NCBI RefSeq assembly: GCF_002812485.1
Contig: NZ_CP025003.1
Location: 682,001 to 746,000 of the forward strand
Direction: 5' to 3'
DNA: 64,000 nucleotides
From: Dickeya fangzhongdai
GTDB taxonomy: Bacteria; Pseudomonadota; Gammaproteobacteria; Enterobacterales; Enterobacteriaceae
Part shown: positions 56,106-64,000 of the stretch, in pieces
Layout of the letters: each line of letters begins with the position of its first letter
Numbering within the stretch: the stretch's first letter is position 1
Notes under the pieces: generated by a model
The model's input: the letters and a program-made list of their open reading frames with translations, nothing else
Databases searched by the model: none
Told to the model about the DNA's origin: nothing
Program-made: the position numbers and the translations under genes

Positions 56106-57077
56106 TCAGAAGTCGCGTTGTACCGCGAGATGAGCCAGGCCTTCAAGCGCCGTGCGAAAATCACTGGCAGGCAGGCATTGAATAGCGGTAATAGCTTTGT
56201 CGGCTTCTTCTTCGGCTCTCTGTCGGGTGTAAGCCAGAGAGCCGCAGGATTGCATGGCCGCCAGCACGGGCTCCAGCAAATGGCGCCCATTACCTTCTTC
56301 GATCGCCTGGCGGATCATGGCGCGCTGCTCTTCGTTGCCGTGATGCATGGCATGCAGCAACGGCAACGTGGGCTTGCCTTCGTTCAGATCATCGCCGGTA
56401 TTTTTCCCCAGCGTTTTGCCGTCGGCGCTGTAATCGAGCAAATCGTCAATCAGTTGGAAGGCGGTGCCGAGGTAACGGCCGTAGTCCTGTAAGGCCTGTT
56501 CCTGCTCGCTGCTGGCGCCCGACAAAATGGCGGATGACTGCGCCGCCGCCTCGAACAACCGGGCCGTTTTGCTGTAAATCACCCGCATGTAACTGTCTTC
56601 GGTAATGTCCGGATCGTTGCAGTTCATGAGCTGGAGTACTTCGCCTTCTGCGATGACGTTGACGGCGTCGGACATCACCGACATGACGCGCAACGAAGCC
56701 AGGCTGGTCATCATCTGAAAAGCGCGGGTATAAATGAAGTCGCCTACCAGCACACTGGCGGCATTGCCGAACGCGGCATTTGCCGTAGCTTTTCCCCGAC
56801 GCATATCGGATTCGTCGACCACATCGTCGTGAAGGAGAGTGGCGGTATGGATGAATTCAATCAGCGCGGCAACGGTAATGTGTTTGTCATCCTGGTAGTT
56901 CAGCGCCCTGGCGGTTAATACCGCAATCATAGGCCGGATACGCTTGCCGCCGCCGCTGATGATGTAATTTCCTAACTGATTGATCAGGACAACGTCGGAG
57001 TTGAGCTGATCCAGTATGGTCTGGTTGACGGCGGCCATATCCTGTGCGCTTAACGCTGTGATTTGCTCTAAGTTCAT
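56106..57077 (-). CDS. ispB: Octaprenyl diphosphate synthase IspB
   Basis: IspB builds the C40 octaprenyl diphosphate side chain used by UbiA and MenA for quinones. The 323-residue protein has the two aspartate-rich prenyl-transferase motifs, LLHDDVVDESDMRRG (about 82-96) and QLIDDLLDYSAD (about 207-218), plus GGKRIRP and KTARLFEAAAQSSA. It is divergent from rplU, as in E. coli. The start is the ATG at 57077. Confidence 0.98.
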   Translation of the reverse strand: MNLEQITALSAQDMAAVNQTILDQLNSDVVLINQLGNYIISGGGKRIRPMIAVLTARALNYQDDKHITVAALIEFIHTATLLHDDVVDESDMRRGKATANAAFGNAASVLVGDFIYTRAFQMMTSLASLRVMSVMSDAVNVIAEGEVLQLMNCNDPDITEDSYMRVIYSKTARLFEAAAQSSAILSGASSEQEQALQDYGRYLGTAFQLIDDLLDYSADGKTLGKNTGDDLNEGKPTLPLLHAMHHGNEEQRAMIRQAIEEGNGRHLLEPVLAAMQSCGSLAYTRQRAEEEADKAITAIQCLPASDFRTALEGLAHLAVQRDF

Positions 57078-57262
57078 TGTTTCTGCCAGCTGATTGCTTC
57101 TGTTTCTGCCGTGAAAATGCTGATGGTGTCGGCACTGAAAAGGGGAACGTTAGGCCTGATTGTACTTGAAAAACGGCGCAGATAAACGGCAGTTCATGGG
57201 TTGTATCCTTTTTCTTCACATTGATTGATTCTGCGCTTGTCATCAGTGGGTTTTTTGCGTAG

Positions 57263-57649
<387 letters not shown>

Positions 57650-57668
57650 GTTTTAGGAGAGCGGATTA

Positions 57669-57926
57669 ATGGCACACAAAAAAGCTGGCGGTTCTACTCG
57701 TAACGGCCGCGACTCAGAAAGCAAACGTCTTGGCGTAAAACGCTTCGGCGGTGAATCAGTTCTGGCTGGCAGCATCATCGTTCGTCAGCGTGGCACCAAG
57801 TTCCACGCAGGCAGCAACGTAGGCTGCGGTAAAGACCACACCCTGTTTGCTCTGTCTGACGGTAAAGTCAAATTCGAAGTTAAAGGCCCGAACAGCCGTA
57901 AATATATCAGCATCGTCGCTGAGTAA
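57669..57926 (+). CDS. rpmA: 50S ribosomal protein L27
   Basis: L27 reaches toward the peptidyl-transferase centre of the ribosome. It is 85 residues, the family's exact length, with [28 protein letters not shown] at the N-terminus and [15 protein letters not shown] as the family signature. AGGAGAG precedes the ATG. It closes the short ribosomal-protein pair with a strong terminator 25 bp later. Confidence 0.99.
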   Translation: MAHKKAGGSTRNGRDSESKRLGVKRFGGESVLAGSIIVRQRGTKFHAGSNVGCGKDHTLFALSDGKVKFEVKGPNSRKYISIVAE

Positions 57927-57950
57927 TTTTTCGGTATCAGGTTGAATAAT

Positions 57951-57980
57951 AAAGCCCTGCAACTTGTTGCAGGGCTTTTT
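57951..57980 (+). terminator. rplU-rpmA terminator
   Basis: AAAGCCCTGCAAC and GTTGCAGGGCTTT form a 13-bp stem with a short TT loop, followed by TTA. Confidence 0.9.
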
Positions 57981-58047
57981 ACATTTGCGCGGCACAATAC
58001 AGATACGCGGCATAATACAGAAATCGATAAAAAGAACAGGTGATGTG

Positions 58048-58992
58048 ATGAAACAGAATGCTGTCATCGGGTTTTGTCTGGCGCTGACTACCGCCATATG
58101 CTGGGGAGCGCTGCCAATCGCGATGAAACAGGTTCTGGTAGCGATGGAGCCTTATACCATCGTCTGGTACCGCTTTTTGATCGCATCCGTCGGGCTGTGG
58201 ATTTTCCTGTACAGCAAAGGCAAATTGCCGACGCCGCGGGTATTTGATCATCAGCGTTGGTGGATTCTGCTGTTGATAGCCACCGGCGGGTTGCTGGGCA
58301 ATTTCGTGCTGTTCAGCTCATCTTTGCAATATCTGAGCCCTACGGCGTCGCAGGTGATCGGGCAGTTGTCGACGGTGGGGTTGATGGTTGCCAGCGTTGT
58401 GATCCTCAAGGAAAAGATGCGCGTGAATCAAATCATCGGCGCTGGGGTACTGATTTGCGGATTATTGATGTTTTTCAACAATAGTCTGGTGGAGCTTTTT
58501 ACCCGACTGACGGATTACACCTTCGGGATATTGCTGGGGGTAGCGGCTTCCACGGTATGGGTGGCCTATGGCGTGGCACAAAAGGTGTTACTGCGTCGTC
58601 TGACTTCGCAACAGCTGCTTTTTCTGCTGTATACGCTCTGTGTACTGTTTATCACCCCGTTGGCAAAACCGGGGGGGATTTTCCAACTGACTGGCTGGCA
58701 ATTGGCCTGTCTGCTGTTTTGCGGCGCGAATACTCTGGTGGGATACGGGGCGCTGGCTGAGGCTATGGCGCGCTGGCAGGCCGCTCAGGTGAGTACCATC
58801 ATTACGCTGACGCCGTTGTTTACGCTGTTTTTTTCGGATTTATTGTCATTGGCCTGGCCTTCGGTATTTGCCGCGCCGGCTCTCAATCTGCTGGGGTATA
58901 TCGGCGCCTTTGTCGTGGTGACCGGCGCGATGTTCTCTGCGATTGGGCATCGTCTGATCGCATTAAAACGCGACAAGCGTCCTAGGGTTTGA
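58048..58992 (+). CDS. yhbE: EamA/DMT family transporter YhbE
   Basis: YhbE is an inner-membrane protein of the drug/metabolite transporter superfamily with ten membrane segments in two EamA repeats (about 8-145 and 158-298). Its substrate is unknown. The 314-residue protein matches E. coli YhbE closely (ALTTAICWGALPIAMKQVL, SSSLQYLSPTASQVIGQLS, GYGALAEAMARWQAAQVSTIITLTPLFTLFFSDLL in pieces). The ATG at 58048 is preceded by AGGTGA. It lies between rpmA and obgE, the conserved position. Confidence 0.95.
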   Translation: MKQNAVIGFCLALTTAICWGALPIAMKQVLVAMEPYTIVWYRFLIASVGLWIFLYSKGKLPTPRVFDHQRWWILLLIATGGLLGNFVLFSSSLQYLSPTASQVIGQLSTVGLMVASVVILKEKMRVNQIIGAGVLICGLLMFFNNSLVELFTRLTDYTFGILLGVAASTVWVAYGVAQKVLLRRLTSQQLLFLLYTLCVLFITPLAKPGGIFQLTGWQLACLLFCGANTLVGYGALAEAMARWQAAQVSTIITLTPLFTLFFSDLLSLAWPSVFAAPALNLLGYIGAFVVVTGAMFSAIGHRLIALKRDKRPRV

Positions 58993-59207
58993 TGAGGTAG
59001 GAACAGGCCGCGCAGATACTCTGAACAAAGGGTGGCGAAGCGAATCAGGGCTGATTATTTTTAATACAGGTGAAATCCTTTCGCCAAGCAGGTACAATCA
59101 GCGCCCTTTTATCGGAACGGTTCTGATGCGTCGGTTTTTCAGTGGCAGGTGACATACTGCGGTTATCTGTCATCAACCCAATTCGTTGAGCCAAAGAGAA
59201 CCAATAA

Positions 59208-60434
<1,227 letters not shown>

Positions 60435-60497
60435 TCGCCACCAGGCCATCTAAGCGGTGGCCGAAAAGAAAAATTTGCTTGTTAGTTGTGTATGTTT

Positions 60498-60530
60498 CCC
60501 TTATCTGCCAGGCAGATAAGGGAATTTTTT
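60498..60530. terminator. Terminator between obgE and dacB
   Basis: CCCTTATCTGCC and GGCAGATAAGGG form a near-perfect palindrome followed by AATTTTTTAT, between convergent genes. Confidence 0.85.
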
Positions 60531-60539
60531 ATCAGTCAG

Positions 60540-61973
60540 TTAATTGTTCTGGTATATATCTTTGTAAACGCGGCTTTCGAAGCGAACCAGCGGAATGCGG
60601 CGTTCTTTTTGATCTTCCGGTGGAACCGCGTAACCGGAGAGATACTGTACGAAGGCCATTCGCTGGCCGCTGGCGGTGGTGATAAAGCCCGCCAGGTTGT
60701 ACACCCCTTGCAACGCGCCGGTTTTGGCCGAGACTTTGCCATCAAGCCCGGCTTCATGCAGGCCGGCACGATAGCGTAATGTCCCGTCATAGCCCGCCAG
60801 CGGCAGCATCTTGATGTAATTCAATTCGTTATCGTGTTGAGCAATATACTGCAGCACCTGCATCATGGTTGCCGGCGCGATCAGGTTATGTCTGGACAAC
60901 CCTGAGCCGTCAACGATGATGGTGTTGCCCAGGTCGATTCCGGCTTTCTGACGCAGGATCTGGCGAACGGCGTCAGCGCCGGCGCGCCAGGTTCCGGGAA
61001 CTTTGAAACGCTCATGCCCGATGGTGCGAAATACGGTATCGGCAATCATGTTGTCCGATTTTTTCAGCATGGTGGTCAACAATTCGTGCAACGGCTCCGA
61101 CTCGGTTTGCGCCAGTACGGTGCCGGGAGCGCCAGGCAGCGATTGCCGGCGCAGACTGCCGGCGATGCGGATGTCCGCCTGTTGCAGTTCGTCTTTCACG
61201 ATCGCGCCGGCGTAGCTGGCGCCGTCCTGTATGGCGAACGCCAGCGGCAACGGTTCGGCGCGCTGCGTCAGGCAGCCAGTAACGGTAAAGCGGTTGAGTT
61301 CACCCGGCACTACGTCCAATTCGCAATACTGGGCGTCTGGGGAGCCTTTCGCCAGGGTGCGAACTTCACTGAACATTTGCACCGGATAATAGGACGCGAC
61401 GCGGATAAATGCGTTATCGCCTGCCTTGGGGGCGCTGTAGAGCGAGATGGAAAAACAGTTTTTGTCGACAATCGCGGCAGCGGGCGGCGCGCTGAAACAC
61501 TGAGTCATATCATTCCAGGGCCAGCCGGGCGCCTTGTCGTGGCTGGCGAATACGGACGTATCGATCAGGACGTCACCGCTGATTTCTCGAATTCCCCGTT
61601 TCTTGAGTTCCTGTACCATGTTACGGAGTTGCTGTCGTTTCAGCGATGGATCGCCGCTGAAGCGCACCGCCAGATTGCCGCGTAATACCCCGTTGGCGAG
61701 CGTGCCTTTGCTTTCCATCGTGGTGACGAAACGGTAATCCGGCCCCAGTTGCAACAGCGCAGCCAGCGCGGTGATGACTTTCTGCGTACTGGCGGGCAGC
61801 GCCATCTGCTGACTGTGATAATCGACAGTCGGGGTAGATGCTCCGACTTTTTGCACCACCAGCGCCAGATTGGCCCCATCGGGCAGATATTTGGTGTACT
61901 CGTCAATGGGGGCGGCGTTGGCCTGTAGGGCAACTGCGCAGGCAAAACCGGTCAGAATCGATAAAAAACGCAT
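60540..61973 (-). CDS. dacB: D-alanyl-D-alanine carboxypeptidase/endopeptidase PBP4
   Basis: DacB is a periplasmic class C low-molecular-weight penicillin-binding protein that trims and cleaves peptidoglycan cross-bridges. The 477-residue precursor has a signal peptide (1-20, cleavage after ANA) and the active-site Ser62 and Lys65 in ASTQK. It also has the second motif SDN (KKSDNMIADTVF, about 306) and the third motif KTG (VSAKTGALQG, about 417). The large insertion between the first two motifs is typical for this class. It converges on obgE and is divergent from greA, as in E. coli. Confidence 0.98.
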   Translation of the reverse strand: MRFLSILTGFACAVALQANAAPIDEYTKYLPDGANLALVVQKVGASTPTVDYHSQQMALPASTQKVITALAALLQLGPDYRFVTTMESKGTLANGVLRGNLAVRFSGDPSLKRQQLRNMVQELKKRGIREISGDVLIDTSVFASHDKAPGWPWNDMTQCFSAPPAAAIVDKNCFSISLYSAPKAGDNAFIRVASYYPVQMFSEVRTLAKGSPDAQYCELDVVPGELNRFTVTGCLTQRAEPLPLAFAIQDGASYAGAIVKDELQQADIRIAGSLRRQSLPGAPGTVLAQTESEPLHELLTTMLKKSDNMIADTVFRTIGHERFKVPGTWRAGADAVRQILRQKAGIDLGNTIIVDGSGLSRHNLIAPATMMQVLQYIAQHDNELNYIKMLPLAGYDGTLRYRAGLHEAGLDGKVSAKTGALQGVYNLAGFITTASGQRMAFVQYLSGYAVPPEDQKERRIPLVRFESRVYKDIYQNN

Positions 61974-62189
61974 AATCTCAATTAAGTACAGGGTAACGTG
62001 GTGGTCATACTACGGCGCATCAAGGGATAAAGTAAACGATGACCCTGGTGGAACTCTGGGGTAAAATGCGTATCAAAATGCAAAAACGCGTCTGGCCTGG
62101 AAGGAATGTTCCGGGCGAGGCTATTTTTGTTTAAATTGTCAGGATGACGGTAACGTGAGCCGTACGGATTTTTTAGAGGTAGTGACGAT

Positions 62190-62666
62190 ATGAAACAATT
62201 TCCGATGACGTTGCGTGGTGCTGAAAAGTTACGCGAGGAGCTGGACTTCCTGAAGTCAGTACGCCGGCCCGAAATTATTGCGGCGATTGCCGAGGCGCGT
62301 GAGCACGGTGATTTGAAAGAAAACGCAGAATACCATGCCGCTCGCGAGCAGCAGGGATTCTGTGAAGGTCGGATTCAGGAAATTGAAGCCAAACTGTCTA
62401 ACGCCCAGGTTATCGACGTCACCAAGATGGCGGCGAACGGTCGCGTGATTTTTGGCGCTACGGTAACCGTGATGAACCTGGATACCGAAGAAGAGCAGAC
62501 CTACCGTATCGTGGGTGACGACGAAGCCGACTTCAAACAGAACCTCATTTCTGTCAACTCGCCGATTGCGCGGGGGTTAATAGGCAAAGAAGAGGATGAC
62601 GTGGTGACGATCAGCACGCCGGGCGGGGTCGTGGAGTACGAAATCCTGAAGGTGGAATATCTCTGA
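62190..62666 (+). CDS. greA: Transcription elongation factor GreA
   Basis: GreA enters the secondary channel of RNA polymerase and stimulates cleavage of backtracked transcripts. It is 158 residues, the family's exact length. It shows the N-terminal coiled coil (about 1-75) carrying the tip residues Asp41/Glu44 in [17 protein letters not shown], and a C-terminal FKBP-like domain ([26 protein letters not shown]). AGAGGT precedes the ATG. The roughly 200-bp leader contains a GC-rich hairpin ending in ATTTTTGTTT (about 62096-62133), possibly comparable to the GraL leader RNA of E. coli greA. Confidence 0.98.
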   Translation: MKQFPMTLRGAEKLREELDFLKSVRRPEIIAAIAEAREHGDLKENAEYHAAREQQGFCEGRIQEIEAKLSNAQVIDVTKMAANGRVIFGATVTVMNLDTEEEQTYRIVGDDEADFKQNLISVNSPIARGLIGKEEDDVVTISTPGGVVEYEILKVEYL

Positions 62667-62709
62667 TTCCTATTGACTGGCAAGGCGCCAGCCTCGATTG
62701 TAAAGAAAG

Positions 62710-62735
62710 GAAAAAGGCCGATATCGGCCTTTTTT
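62710..62735. terminator. Terminator between greA and yhbY
   Basis: AAAAAGGCCGATATCGGCCTTTTTT is a palindromic stem with T tracts on both strands between convergent genes. Confidence 0.9.
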
Positions 62736-62791
62736 CTCACCAGCGGGTCATGGAACCTTGCCGGGAAACAGGGTAACCTGAACCAAAAATG

Positions 62792-63085
62792 TTAACGGGG
62801 CAACACAATCTTGCGTTCTTTTGACGCACGATAGAGCACCAGAGTGTGGCCGATGACCTGGACATTACTGGCGCCGGTTTCGCGCAGAATGGCATCGACA
62901 ATCAGGCCCTTGGTTTCACGATCCTCAGCGGCGATTTTCACCTTGATCAGTTCGTGATGTTCCAAAGCCTGCTCGATTTCAGCCAGCACACCTTCAGTGA
63001 GGCCGTTGTTGCCCAGCATGACGACCGGCTTCAACGGGTGAGCCAGGCCTTTCAGGTGCTGTTTTTGTTTGTTACTCAGATTCAT
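62792..63085 (-). CDS. yhbY: Ribosome assembly RNA-binding protein YhbY
   Basis: YhbY is a small CRM-domain (CRS1-YhbY) protein that binds pre-50S ribosomal particles. The 97-residue protein starts MNLSNKQKQHLKGLAHPLKPVVMLGNNGLTEGV and contains the GxxG-type RNA-binding loop (LGNNGLTE), with HELIKVKIAAEDRETK and the C-terminal QVIGHTLVLYR. It is divergent from rlmE, the conserved arrangement greA-yhbY-rlmE-ftsH. Confidence 0.97.
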   Translation of the reverse strand: MNLSNKQKQHLKGLAHPLKPVVMLGNNGLTEGVLAEIEQALEHHELIKVKIAAEDRETKGLIVDAILRETGASNVQVIGHTLVLYRASKERKIVLPR

Positions 63086-63243
63086 TGTCTTTTTTGCTTA
63101 GGTTGGGATTGAAAACGGGCCATTCTACCGCCATCTCATGATTATCACCAATCCGGCTATACAGATTGGCTGTCGTTGAGACGTTTTGCCCGCCGCTGGC
63201 ACTTAATTAACACTAGTTAGAAAAAATCATAGTTGGAAAATCG

Positions 63244-63873
63244 ATGGCTAACAAAAAGCGTTCTGCAAGTTCCACCCGCTGGTTGCAGGAACACTTTAGC
63301 GACAAATATGTACAGCAGGCGCAGAAAAAAGGGCTTCGCTCGCGCGCTTGGTTTAAACTTGATGAGATACAGCAGACTGACCGGCTGTTCAAACCCGGCA
63401 TGACCGTGGTGGATCTTGGCGCAGCGCCAGGCGGATGGTCCCAGTATGTTGTCAGTCAGATTGGTGGAAAAGGGCGCATTATCGCGTGCGATCTTTTACC
63501 GATGGATCCTATTGTTGGAGTCGATTTCCTTCAAGGGGATTTCCGTGATGAATTAGTGCTCAAAACCCTGCTGGAGCGGGTTGGAGACGAGAAGGTTCAG
63601 GTGGTGATGTCCGACATGGCCCCGAACATGAGCGGTACTCCGGCGGTGGATATTCCCCGCGCCATGTATCTGGTTGAACTTGCGCTGGACATGTGTCGGG
63701 ATATATTAGCGCCTGGTGGCAGTTTCGTAGTGAAAGTATTTCAGGGAGTGGGCTTCGATGAGTATCTGCGTGAGATTCGCTCCCTGTTTACGACGGTGAA
63801 GATTCGTAAGCCAGATGCCTCGCGAGCCCGGTCCCGTGAGGTGTACATTGTAGCGACAGGTCGTAAACTGTAG
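63244..63873 (+). CDS. rlmE: 23S rRNA 2'-O-ribose U2552 methyltransferase RlmE
   Basis: RlmE (FtsJ/RrmJ) methylates the ribose of U2552 in the ribosomal A loop on the 50S subunit and is heat-inducible in E. coli. The 209-residue protein has [17 protein letters not shown], the SAM-binding [15 protein letters not shown] (about 55-69), the catalytic Asp in [11 protein letters not shown] and the catalytic Lys in FVVKVFQG, the K-D-K-E set of the family. It lies about 50 bp before ftsH, which it precedes in one operon. Confidence 0.98.
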   Translation: MANKKRSASSTRWLQEHFSDKYVQQAQKKGLRSRAWFKLDEIQQTDRLFKPGMTVVDLGAAPGGWSQYVVSQIGGKGRIIACDLLPMDPIVGVDFLQGDFRDELVLKTLLERVGDEKVQVVMSDMAPNMSGTPAVDIPRAMYLVELALDMCRDILAPGGSFVVKVFQGVGFDEYLREIRSLFTTVKIRKPDASRARSREVYIVATGRKL

Positions 63874-63929
63874 TACCCTGACGCTATTTTTTAACACAGT
63901 TGTAATATGAGGTTAATCCCTTGAGTGAC

Positions 63930-64000
63930 ATGGCGAAAAACCTGATTCTCTGGTTGGTCATCGCGGTAGTGCTGATGTCCGTATTCCAGAGCTTTGGGCC
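63930..64000 (+). CDS. ftsH: ATP-dependent zinc metalloprotease FtsH, 5' part
   Basis: This is the first 23 codons and a partial codon of FtsH, the membrane-anchored AAA+ protease that degrades sigma-32, LpxC and misfolded membrane proteins. The visible protein, AKNLILWLVIAVVLMSVFQ, is the N-terminal membrane segment and looks the same as in E. coli. The gene runs off the right edge. An in-frame TTG at 63921 has GAGG 8 bp upstream and would add three residues, so the true start may be there. Confidence 0.93.
   Translation, partial: MAKNLILWLVIAVVLMSVFQSFG

Overview
The window is a chromosomal segment of a soft-rot enterobacterium (Pectobacteriaceae), most likely Dickeya or a close relative. 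The evidence is protein-level: nearly every housekeeping gene closely matches its E. coli counterpart as I remember it. Added to that are a PL1 pectin lyase, a full galacturonate route (exuR, exuT, uxaCBA), a KdgR-type operator and several ERIC repeats. The genus is inferred from gene content and sequence character; no database search was possible.

Layout. 1-2.6 kb: the end of fxsA, then the sigma-32-driven groES-groEL operon. 3-9 kb: ubiC-ubiA (ubiquinone), plsB and dgkA (divergent, phospholipid), lexA with two SOS boxes, a 19-bp tandem-repeat array, then zur. 9.3-15.1 kb: yhaK/yhaJ, yqjG, yqjF, and the envelope-stress operon yqjA-mzrA-yqjD-yqjE-yqjK. 15.8-24 kb: the hexuronate block, with exuR and exuT on the minus strand and uxaC-uxaB-uxaA-ygjV on the plus strand. 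24-27 kb: alx behind a yybP-ykoY manganese riboswitch, rlmG, and a small coiled-coil gene.

27.4-46.8 kb is the most accessory part. It holds a signal-peptide-less pectin lyase; the uhpABC-uhpT hexose-phosphate sensing and uptake set, with a 14-bp tandem array ahead of uhpT; spy; a lipoprotein ApbE; a coniferyl-aldehyde-dehydrogenase-like gene; a three-domain flavin fumarate reductase with its own cytosolic ApbE; and a TetR-AKR-SDR-SDR-membrane-MDR redox cluster. 46.9-64 kb returns to core genes: tRNA-Ile(CAU), the rpsU-dnaG-rpoD operon, tsaD, argR/mdh, ispB, rplU-rpmA-yhbE-obgE, dacB, greA, yhbY, rlmE and the start of ftsH.

The best candidate for something undescribed lies between mdh and ispB (54.6-56.1 kb). 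A Ner-like regulator (SfsB/Nlp) is divergent from two tandem paralogues carrying a Mu repressor/transposase-type DNA-binding domain. Their shared 188-bp intergenic region carries three perfect copies and one degraded copy of a 10-bp element. This has the geometry of the bacteriophage Mu c/ner early switch, without any phage genes around it. Other points of interest are the two tandem arrays, two ERIC elements with related 71-73 bp inserts, a KdgR box overlapping the uxa terminator, and the ApbE-flavinylated fumarate reductase module.
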